A stretch of 64,000 nucleotides of DNA, from positions 62,001 to 126,000 of the forward strand of contig CAVTFT010000017.1 in the NCBI GenBank assembly GCA_963734085.1, written 5' to 3'. Source of the stretch: CAIWHR01 sp963734085. Lineage in GTDB: Bacteria > Pseudomonadota > Gammaproteobacteria > Burkholderiales > Casimicrobiaceae. Position numbers and translations under genes: made by a program. Under the pieces are notes generated by a model, which did not search any database, was not told the DNA's origin, and saw only the letters and a list, made by a program, of their open reading frames with translations. Positions 26,174 through 33,631 of this stretch are shown in pieces (the stretch's first letter is position 1; each line of letters opens with the position of its first letter).

Positions 26174-26896
26174 ATGGAAAAGCGGCAGGAACTCTACAAG
26201 GGAAAGGCGAAGACGGTCTACGCGACCGATGATCCCCATCGGCTCATCATGCACTATCGTGACGACGTTTCGGCGTTCGACGGCGCCAAGCTCGCGAAGC
26301 TCGAACAGAAGGGCGAGACGAACAACAAGATCAATGCCTACGTGATGGGCAAGCTTGCCGCGGCGGGCGTCCGCACGCACTTCGATCGCATGCTGAACGA
26401 GCGCGAATCACTGGTGAAGGCGCTGAAGATGATTCCGGTCGAGTGCGTCGTGCGCAACGTCTGCGCGGGTTCGATGGCGAAGCGTTACGGGATTGCCGAG
26501 GGCACGCGACTCCCCGAGCCCATCTTCGAGTTCTTTTTCAAGAGCGACGCGCTGCACGACCCGCTGTGCAACGACGATCACATTCGCGTGCTGGGCTGGG
26601 CCAGCGCCGAGGACATCGCGGAGATGCGCAAGCTCACGCACAAGGTCAACCGCGTGCTGAAGCCGCTGTTCGCCGATGCCGGGATGGATCTCGTCGACTA
26701 CAAGCTCGAGTTCGGGCATCCGACCGAGGATCCCGAGGCGCCGCTCGTGCTGGGCGACGAGTTCACGCCCGATGGCTGCCGGCTCTGGGACGCGAAGACC
26801 GGCGAAAAAATGGACAAGGACCGTTTTCGCCGCGATCTCGGCACGGTGATCGACCACTACCGCGAGGTCGCACAGCGTATCGGCGCGCCCCTGTAA
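26174..26896 (+). CDS. purC: Phosphoribosylaminoimidazole-succinocarboxamide synthase
   Basis: A 240-residue enzyme of purine biosynthesis that joins aspartate to CAIR using ATP. The start ELYKGKAKTVYAT, the SAICAR signature IPVECVVRNVCAGS and the ATP-site LVDYKLEFG are all present. The ribosome site GAGGAG precedes ATG 26174. It is the last gene before a strong terminator. Confidence 0.96.
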   Translation: MEKRQELYKGKAKTVYATDDPHRLIMHYRDDVSAFDGAKLAKLEQKGETNNKINAYVMGKLAAAGVRTHFDRMLNERESLVKALKMIPVECVVRNVCAGSMAKRYGIAEGTRLPEPIFEFFFKSDALHDPLCNDDHIRVLGWASAEDIAEMRKLTHKVNRVLKPLFADAGMDLVDYKLEFGHPTEDPEAPLVLGDEFTPDGCRLWDAKTGEKMDKDRFRRDLGTVIDHYREVAQRIGAPL

Positions 26897-26948
26897 CCAT
26901 ATCGCGGATTGCCTCCGCGCGCGTTCGCGCACGCTTAGGCTTCCGCCG

Positions 26949-26985
26949 CAAAAAAACGGGCCGCCGATCGGCCGACCCGTTTTTC
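26949..26985 (+). terminator. Rho-independent terminator after purC
   Basis: An A tract, then ACGGGCCGCCGATCGGCCGACCCGT folding into a GC-rich hairpin, then TTTTT. The A and T tracts on both sides make it work in both directions. It therefore ends purC and also the convergent small lipoprotein gene. Confidence 0.88.
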
Positions 26986-27000
26986 ACGACGACGGAAGGC

Positions 27001-27243
27001 TTACTTCTTTTCCTTGTCCTTGTCGGCGGGCGCCATCGCCGGCGCTGCCGGTGCCATCGCCGGCGCGGACGCGTCCTTCGGCGGCTCGGCGGGCTTCATC
27101 GCATCCGACGACGGTGCCGGTGCCGGCGCGGGCGCCGGTGCGGCAGCGGGTTCGGCGGGTTTCGGCGCCGGGGCGGGTTCTTGCTTGCTGCAGGCCGCGA
27201 GCGCGACCGCGACAGCAGCGACGAGGAGGAGCGACTTGTTCAT
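27001..27243 (-). CDS. Small Ala/Pro-rich lipoprotein
   Basis: An 80-residue product with a lipoprotein signal (VALAAC, Cys18). The mature part is almost entirely Ala, Pro, Glu, Lys and Asp, ending in DKDKEKK. It is likely unstructured and periplasmic. The ribosome site AAGGAAA precedes ATG. No domain is recognised. It ends at the bidirectional purC terminator. About 190 bases upstream (27244-27437) hold no gene. Confidence 0.65.
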   Translation of the reverse strand: MNKSLLLVAAVAVALAACSKQEPAPAPKPAEPAAAPAPAPAPAPSSDAMKPAEPPKDASAPAMAPAAPAMAPADKDKEKK

Positions 27244-27437
27244 GGTTCGTTTCCTTGTAATCGGTAGAGTTGGAACGGATCGGTTGCCGCCAATCCGGGC
27301 ATCGTCATTCGGGACACATTTCGTTCACGGCGGGTCCGAAGCGACAAGGCAATCGACGGCGAATGTTAACACAAACACCTGTCGATTCAAAGGGATTGTG
27401 CGTCGCAACCAATGGCGGGTCCGTATGCCGGCAAGCG

Positions 27438-27962
27438 TCAGATTCCGAGGATCGTCCCCGTCAGACCCGGTTCACCCGTTGCCCAGATCTCGTCGAATCG
27501 ATTGACGAGCGGTCGCGCGAGGTGCGGCTCTTCGATCGCCAGCGCCGCGCGCGGCTGCTCGATGTGAAAGCGATGCAGGAAGTGCCGCCCGTCGACGATC
27601 ACCAGCGGATCGGACGCGCCCTTGGCTTCGGAACCGGTCTTGTAGATCGTGATCCGGTCGCTGAACGATTTCAGCAATGCGGTGAGGCGTGGGCACGATG
27701 CTTCGATCCAGCGCGTGTCGTGAACGATGATCTCGAGCTTCGAGGTCCGCGAGCCGCGCAGGAATTGGCCGAGCATCTCCGCGCGCGGGGCGGAGTTCCA
27801 TCCCATCTCGGAAAGATCGTAGTCGAACACGCGGATCGAATGTCGGGCGAGACCGACGAGCTCGTCGAGCGCCGCAACCTGTGCCGAGACCGTGGCGAGC
27901 GTTTCCTGTCGCGGTGCCGGTGCGGGCGCCGCGTCGGTCGGCGTCTCAGTGGAGATAGCCAT
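27438..27962 (-). CDS. Conserved hypothetical protein (DUF7931-like)
   Basis: A 174-residue protein. The region from residue 35 (ARHSIRVFDYDLSEMGWNS to RFDEIWATGEPGLTGTILGI) resembles the domain often attached to the C terminus of GNAT acetyltransferases in betaproteobacteria, tentatively DUF7931. The pair LEIIVHDT and FLHRFHIE has a flavour of the phospholipase D fold, but no HKD motif is present. ATG 27962 overlaps roxA by 17 bases, so the two are coupled. Function unknown. Confidence 0.62.
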   Translation of the reverse strand: MAISTETPTDAAPAPAPRQETLATVSAQVAALDELVGLARHSIRVFDYDLSEMGWNSAPRAEMLGQFLRGSRTSKLEIIVHDTRWIEASCPRLTALLKSFSDRITIYKTGSEAKGASDPLVIVDGRHFLHRFHIEQPRAALAIEEPHLARPLVNRFDEIWATGEPGLTGTILGI

Positions 27963-29100
27963 GGCGATACCAGTCGTGTAGAAGCGCGGCGACCTCGCGG
28001 GTTGCGGCCGCGACGGTCCGCGGAGGAAGCGCGCGCGCGTTTGCAAGCTCACGCATCGCCGCCGCGCCCGCCACAGGCCATCGCTGCGTCGCGCCGTTGA
28101 CGAACAGGGAGCGGTCATCGTAGAGCAGTTGCGTGCGCGGGTCCAGCCGCACGCCGCGCTTGCGCGCCCGAGCGAGAAAGCCTGCGCGCGACAGCACCGG
28201 CGCCGGCCGATCGAAAAACACCGTGGGCTTCGGCTCCGACAGCCAGCAGCCGAGGAAGCGCGCCACCGCGGCGCGGTCCCAGCGAATGGCTCCCAGCATC
28301 GCCGCGCAGCGGCGCTGCATCGTCTCGCCGATCCGCGCCGGTTCGCGTGTCGGCGCGAGGTCCGGATCGGCGTAACGTCCGGGGAGGTCGAGATGGTCAT
28401 GGAGGAAATCGAGAAACGCGGCCGCGAGCTCGTTTGCGGCGGGAGCGCGGAATCCGATCGAATACGTCGTGCACAGATCGACGGCGACGCCGTCGTGCGC
28501 GTAGTTCGGCGGTAGATAGAGCAGGTCGCCCGGCGCGAGCAGGTGGTCGTGTTCCGGCGTGAAACGGCGAAGTATCTTGAGCGGCAACCCGCGCTTCAGC
28601 CCGAGATCGGCCTGACGCCCGTATTTCCAGCGTCGCCGCCCCGTGCCCTGGAGCAGGAATACGTCGTAGGAATCGACATGCGGTCCGACGCCGCCGCCCG
28701 GCGCGGCGAGGCTCACCATCAGGTCGTCGAGGCGAGCGAACGGCAGGAAGGCAAAGCGCCGCAGGAGCGCGTCGGCCGCGGTCGAGTGCAGGTTCACGCC
28801 CTGCACCAGCAGCGACCAGTTGCGCGCGGGCAGCACACGAAAATCGGCGCGTCGAAACGGTCCGTACGCGAGCGACCAGCGCGCGCCATCACGGACGACG
28901 AGCCGCGACTCGACGTCGTCACGCAGCGCGAGCGTGGTGAGCTCCCTGGCCGTGACGATGCGGGCAAGACCCTGGAGCGCGCCGCGGACGAGCAAGGCTT
29001 CCTTCTGCCAGTGCTTGCGGAGGAACGACGCGGCGCTGCGAATGTCCGGAAATATCGGCGTGTCCTCGCTCGATCGGGGCGGCGCTCTCGCGGCAGGCAT
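27946..29100 (-). CDS. roxA: Ribosomal protein L16 arginine hydroxylase (RoxA/YcfD-like)
   Basis: A 384-residue JmjC-type Fe(II)/2-oxoglutarate oxygenase. The metal triad is His141 and Asp143 in GPHVDSYDVFLLQ plus His202 in YAHDGVA. It includes the partner segment GDLLYLPPNY. The C-terminal winged-helix and dimerisation region is present. The length agrees with YcfD. A TATAAT hexamer lies only 6-12 bases before the ATG. Confidence 0.9.
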   Translation of the reverse strand: MPAARAPPRSSEDTPIFPDIRSAASFLRKHWQKEALLVRGALQGLARIVTARELTTLALRDDVESRLVVRDGARWSLAYGPFRRADFRVLPARNWSLLVQGVNLHSTAADALLRRFAFLPFARLDDLMVSLAAPGGGVGPHVDSYDVFLLQGTGRRRWKYGRQADLGLKRGLPLKILRRFTPEHDHLLAPGDLLYLPPNYAHDGVAVDLCTTYSIGFRAPAANELAAAFLDFLHDHLDLPGRYADPDLAPTREPARIGETMQRRCAAMLGAIRWDRAAVARFLGCWLSEPKPTVFFDRPAPVLSRAGFLARARKRGVRLDPRTQLLYDDRSLFVNGATQRWPVAGAAAMRELANARALPPRTVAAATREVAALLHDWYRHGYLH

Positions 29101-29233
29101 CGACCGATTATAGCGACGCGCCGAGGCGTCTCTGCCCCTGGGCTACAATGGCGCCCTCACGCATTTTCGCTCGCCAATCCGGACGGCGCCTCGGCCGTCG
29201 CAACGCGGCCCCTTCCTTGCTACCGGAGCCCCG

Positions 29234-29722
29234 ATGAACATCTTCTCCAACACCGTCGTGACGCTGACCTTCGAGCTCTACGATTCCGAAGGCACGTTGC
29301 TCGAGTCGACCGACGAGCCCATCACGTATTTGCACGGCGGGCACTCCGGCATGCTGCCCAAGCTCGAGGAAGCGCTCAATCTGAAGAAGATCGGCGACGC
29401 GGTGTCGGTCGATGTCGAACCCGCGGACGCATTCGGCGATTACGATCCAGAGCTCGTGAAGATCGAGACCGCGGACCGGCTGCCGCCCGAAGTCGAAGTC
29501 GGCATGCAGTTCGAGACTTATGCGAATCCCGGCGACGACCCCGGGAGCGGCGTCGTCTTCACGGTTACCGACATCGCCGACGGCAAGGTCGTGCTCGACG
29601 GCAATCATCCGTGGGCGGGCAAGCGTCTGCGCTTCGATTGCCGGATCCTCGACGTCCGCGCCGCGACCGCCGAGGAAGTCGAGCACGGGCACGTGCACGG
29701 CGATGGCGGGCATCATCACTGA
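29234..29722 (+). CDS. FKBP-type peptidyl-prolyl isomerase, SlyD-like
   Basis: A 162-residue cytoplasmic isomerase and chaperone. The FKBP core (VTLTFELYDSEGTLLES and GMLPKLEEAL) is interrupted by the IF chaperone domain (about 70-120). The tail HGHVHGDGGHHH can bind nickel, as in SlyD. A TACAAT box at 29144-29149 is a possible -10. It diverges from roxA. Confidence 0.88.
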   Translation: MNIFSNTVVTLTFELYDSEGTLLESTDEPITYLHGGHSGMLPKLEEALNLKKIGDAVSVDVEPADAFGDYDPELVKIETADRLPPEVEVGMQFETYANPGDDPGSGVVFTVTDIADGKVVLDGNHPWAGKRLRFDCRILDVRAATAEEVEHGHVHGDGGHHH

Positions 29723-29889
29723 CCGAGTTGTAAAGCTGCTGCGCGGGCCGGCTGCTTTGCTGTGTCCTCGCTCGGCGCTCGCCGTACGTTCGGGTACTGT
29801 CTCGCGCCTCGCTGCGGGCCGCCATGCATCCGCCCATGCAACGCTTTCCAACCCGGGTCAGCACGCTTGGATGCGTGCCATCGGGTAAA

Positions 29890-32499
29890 TTACCGACCCA
29901 GAATTTTTTTCAGCTCGTAGAGCGCCGCCAGAGCGTCGCGCGGCGTCATCGCATCCGGGTCGAGGGATGCGAGGTGCGTCGCGATCGTGTCGGCATCGAT
30001 CGGCGCTGTCGGGAATGGCTCAGGGCCTTCCGTCGACACGCCGATCGGCGCGAAAAGATCCGCCTGTGCCGTCGCGCCGGCGTTGAACTTGTCGAGCCGC
30101 GCGAGATATGCCTTTGCGCGCCGGATCGCCTCGGCGGGAACGCCTGCGAGTCTCGCCACCTGGATTCCGTAGCTGCGGTTGGCCGGACCTTCTTCGGCAG
30201 CGTGGAGGAACACGATGCCGTTGGCGTGCTCGACCGCGTCGAAGTGCAGGTTGGCGCAGCCGTCGATTTCCGCGGGCAACGCCGTCAACTCGAAATAGTG
30301 GGTGGCGAACAGCGCGAGGCTGCGATTCTTTTCCGCGAGCTGATGCGCGATCGCCCACGCGAGCGCCAGCCCGTCGAACGTCGACGTGCCGCGGCCGATC
30401 TCGTCGATCAGCACGAGGCTTTGCGGCGTCGCGCGATGCAGGATCGTCGCCGCTTCGGTCATTTCGACCATGAACGTCGAGCGCCCGCCGGCGAGGTCGT
30501 CGGCGGCACCGATCCGCGTGTGGATCGCATCGAGCGGGCCGATCTCGGCGCTTTTCGCGGGAACGAACGAGCCGCAGTAGGCGAGGAGGGCAATCACGGC
30601 GGTCTGCCGCATGTACGTGGACTTGCCCCCCATGTTCGGGCCGGTGATGATCAGCAGGCGGCGCTCGGGATTGAGCTCGAGATCGTTGGGAATGAACTCG
30701 TCCACCTGCCGCTCGACAACGGGATGGCGTCCTCCCCGGATCGAGATTCCGGTCGCGGGAACGAAGTTCGGGCGCGTGAGGTCGAGCGCATCGGCACGTT
30801 CGGCGAATGTCGCGAGCACGTCAAGTGCAGCGAGCGCCGTCGCCGCTTGCTGCAGCGCCGGAATGGCGGGTGCGAGCGCGACGAGCAGCGCGTCGTAGAG
30901 GACCTTTTCGCGGGCGAGCGCGCGCTCCTGCGCTGATAATGCCTTGTCCTCGAACGCCTTGAGCTCGGGCGTGATGTACCGCTCGGCATTCTTGAGCGTC
31001 TGCCGGCGGCGGTAGTCGTCGGGCACCTTCAGCGCGTTGGCGTTGGTGACCTCGATGTAGAAGCCGTGGACGCGGTTGTACTCGACCTTGAGATTCACGA
31101 TGCCGGTGCGTTCGCGCTCGCGCGCCTCGAGCGCGACCAGGAACTCGCCGCAGTGATCGTCGATCGCGCGCAGCTCGTCGAGCTCGGCATCGTAGCCCGA
31201 TGCGATGACACCGCCGTCGCGGACCTGCGCCGCCGGCTCGGGCGCAATGGTGCGGGCGAGGAGCTCGTTCCATTGCGGATCGATGTCAAGATCGGCGGCG
31301 AGGGTCGTGACAAGCGGTGCGTCGGCAGCGTCCCCCACGTTGCGGATGGCCGGCAGGCGCGCGAGCGTCTCGCGCAGTCCCGCAAGGTCGCGCGGCCGCG
31401 CCGAGGCGAGTGCAATGCGCGCGGCGATACGCTCGACGTCGACAGTCGATGCGAGCTCGGCAAACAGCGCGCGCCGCGCCGCAGGATTGGCGACCCACTG
31501 TGCGACTGCGCCGTGTCGCGCCGCCGCGGCGTCCTGCGAGCGCAGTGGATGCGTGAGCCAATGCCGGAGCAGCCTGCTCCCCGCCGCCGTACCACAACCA
31601 TCGAGCAGTGACAGGAGCGTCGGCGCCGCCTCGCCGCGCAGCGTTTCGGTGATCTCGAGATTGCGTCGCGTCGCGGCATCGAGCAGCAGATGCTCGCTCG
31701 CGATCTCGACTTCGAGCTCCCGGATGTGCGCCAGCGCCGACTGCTGCGTCGACGCCGCGTAGCCGAACAGCGCGCCTGCGGCGCCGACCGCAAGATCGCG
31801 GTCATCGACGCCAAACGCGGCGAGGTCGCGCGTCCCGAAGTGTTTCGAGAGCGCGCGCGTCGCCGCGGCGGCGTCGAACTGCCATGCCGGCAGCGTACGC
31901 GTCGGAGCAGCACCGTCGGCGAGCGGCGATGCGGCGCCCTCCGGCAGCAGCAACTCCGCAACGTCCAGTCGTTCCAGTGTCGAGGCGACTTCCGACGGCG
32001 GCACTTCGGATAGCGTAAAGCGCCCCGACGCCAGATTGAGCCACGCGAGTCCCGCGCGATATTTCCCCGGATGCACGGCGGCGAGCAGGCTGTCGCGCTT
32101 CGCGTCGAGCAGACCGGCATCGGTCACCGTCCCGGGCGTAACGACGCGCAGCACCTTGCGCTCGACGGGTCCCTTGCTCGTCGCGGGATCGCCGATCTGC
32201 TCGCAGATCGCAACCGACTCGCCCAGCTTCATCAGCCGCGCGAGATAGCCGTCGACCGCGTGGAACGGCACGCCAGCCATCGGGATCGCCGCGCCCGCCG
32301 ACTGTCCCCGCGCCGTCAGCGTGATGTCGAGCAGGCGTGCCGCGCGCTTCGCGTCTTCATAGAACAGCTCGTAGAAATCGCCCATCCGGTAGAAGAGCAG
32401 CTTGTCCGGATGTTCCGCCTTGGCGCGAAAGTACTGCTGCATCATCGGCGTGTGCGCCGAGAGCGGTGCGTCGGGCGTGGCGGCGTGCGTGGACATCAT
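29890..32499 (-). CDS. mutS: DNA mismatch repair protein MutS
   Basis: An 869-residue mismatch sensor. The N-terminal mismatch-binding domain has the FYE motif in MGDFYELFYEDA. The connector, lever and clamp domains follow, then the ATPase with Walker A GPNMGGKST (about residue 620), Walker B LVLIDEIGRGTSTFDG and the sensor ATHYFELT. The C-terminal segment is complete. ATG 32499 is directly followed by a second ATG (32496). The longer open frame to 32742 is not conserved. A TATAAT lies just 5 bases before the first ATG. Confidence 0.97.
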   Translation of the reverse strand: MMSTHAATPDAPLSAHTPMMQQYFRAKAEHPDKLLFYRMGDFYELFYEDAKRAARLLDITLTARGQSAGAAIPMAGVPFHAVDGYLARLMKLGESVAICEQIGDPATSKGPVERKVLRVVTPGTVTDAGLLDAKRDSLLAAVHPGKYRAGLAWLNLASGRFTLSEVPPSEVASTLERLDVAELLLPEGAASPLADGAAPTRTLPAWQFDAAAATRALSKHFGTRDLAAFGVDDRDLAVGAAGALFGYAASTQQSALAHIRELEVEIASEHLLLDAATRRNLEITETLRGEAAPTLLSLLDGCGTAAGSRLLRHWLTHPLRSQDAAAARHGAVAQWVANPAARRALFAELASTVDVERIAARIALASARPRDLAGLRETLARLPAIRNVGDAADAPLVTTLAADLDIDPQWNELLARTIAPEPAAQVRDGGVIASGYDAELDELRAIDDHCGEFLVALEARERERTGIVNLKVEYNRVHGFYIEVTNANALKVPDDYRRRQTLKNAERYITPELKAFEDKALSAQERALAREKVLYDALLVALAPAIPALQQAATALAALDVLATFAERADALDLTRPNFVPATGISIRGGRHPVVERQVDEFIPNDLELNPERRLLIITGPNMGGKSTYMRQTAVIALLAYCGSFVPAKSAEIGPLDAIHTRIGAADDLAGGRSTFMVEMTEAATILHRATPQSLVLIDEIGRGTSTFDGLALAWAIAHQLAEKNRSLALFATHYFELTALPAEIDGCANLHFDAVEHANGIVFLHAAEEGPANRSYGIQVARLAGVPAEAIRRAKAYLARLDKFNAGATAQADLFAPIGVSTEGPEPFPTAPIDADTIATHLASLDPDAMTPRDALAALYELKKILGR

Positions 32500-32677
32500 G
32501 GCGATTATAAAGGCGACGCACGGCACTGCGGGCGAAGGGTCGACACTTTCGGCACGCGACGGACGGCCGACGCCTACGCCCGGGAAACCAGTTCGCCGCA
32601 TTGCGCCACGCGGAATGCCGGAGCAACATTTTTCCGGGTCCTTGCCAATGACCCGACAAACACCGAAAGGAGAATCC

Positions 32678-33514
32678 ATGAAGATCTGCACACGGTGGCG
32701 GATTGCATTTGCAGCGATTGCAGGCACGCTGGTGTCAGGCATTTGCAGCGCCGGACTCTACGGCAACGACACGGCGGCGACGGCCCGGCCGATCTTCGCG
32801 GACGGAACGACTTACATCGACCACCTGACGCCGACGAACCTCGAGGCGTGGTTTGTCTTTCGCGCCGAGCCGAACCAGTCGTATGCGGTCGAAGTGTGGA
32901 GCCCGAACGGGAAGCGCGAATCCACGGACAACGAATGCACCAATGCGGCTGGCATGTACGAGTCCGACGGGACGACCCCCATCACGACGACCCACCGCTG
33001 GTTCGACACTCCATCCATCCAACCAGAGAATGCGGACCTCCAATCGGGGCGCGAGACATTCATCTCCTCGGGCGGCGCGCGACCTGTGACGCTCCGCGTC
33101 TATGACAACGCCTTTCCGCCGACCGGACCGCACGACTGCGCGGTTCGCGTCATGCTGACGACGCTGGCGTCCGCCCGCTGGTCGGTCAACGGCTACAGCG
33201 ACTTCATTGCAATATCGAACGTGGCGTCGTCCCAGACGAGCGGAGGCGTCCAGGGATCGATCCTTTACTTCGACGAATCCGGGTCACTGATTGGATCCGA
33301 TCCGTTCACTCTCGCCGCCGGCGCGAGCGTCCAGATCGTCAAAGCGAACGGCGTTGCCATCGGCGGCGCAACCCGGGGAGGCATTCGCATCGTCCACAAC
33401 GGGGCACCCGGGTCGATCGTCGCGCACCAGCTGTGGTACAACCCAGTGACGAACGCGTACATCCAGTATCCGTTCTTCCCGCTCGTGCATTCGTACGCGC
33501 GTGGGGGCATTTGA
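32678..33514 (+). CDS. Secreted protein of unknown function
   Basis: A 278-residue product with a signal peptide (cleavage near GICSA). I recognise no catalytic motif. The first half (NDTAATARPIFADGTTYI, then LEAWFVFRAEPNQSYAVEV) looks like a beta-sandwich pre-peptidase-type domain. The second half (SDFIAISNVASSQTSGGVQG) resembles an adhesion-like beta domain. The ribosome site AAAGGAGAA is strong. It lies next to a second large secreted protein of similar composition, so the two may act together outside the cell. Confidence 0.62.
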   Translation: MKICTRWRIAFAAIAGTLVSGICSAGLYGNDTAATARPIFADGTTYIDHLTPTNLEAWFVFRAEPNQSYAVEVWSPNGKRESTDNECTNAAGMYESDGTTPITTTHRWFDTPSIQPENADLQSGRETFISSGGARPVTLRVYDNAFPPTGPHDCAVRVMLTTLASARWSVNGYSDFIAISNVASSQTSGGVQGSILYFDESGSLIGSDPFTLAAGASVQIVKANGVAIGGATRGGIRIVHNGAPGSIVAHQLWYNPVTNAYIQYPFFPLVHSYARGGI

Positions 33515-33631
33515 CGTCGCGGTGATCGGCACCCGCAGGCATGCAGCGGTACGTTGACGCACGGAGTTGCGCCCCGCGTCACGGCATGCGACGATCCCCC
33601 GCATCAGAAGCGCCGTTGATGGGGAGGAAGA

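Noticed and set aside
27001..27243. Low-complexity Ala/Pro ORF as a sequencing artefact
   Set aside because: It has a good ribosome site, a proper lipobox and lies up against a bidirectional terminator, so a real small lipoprotein is more likely.
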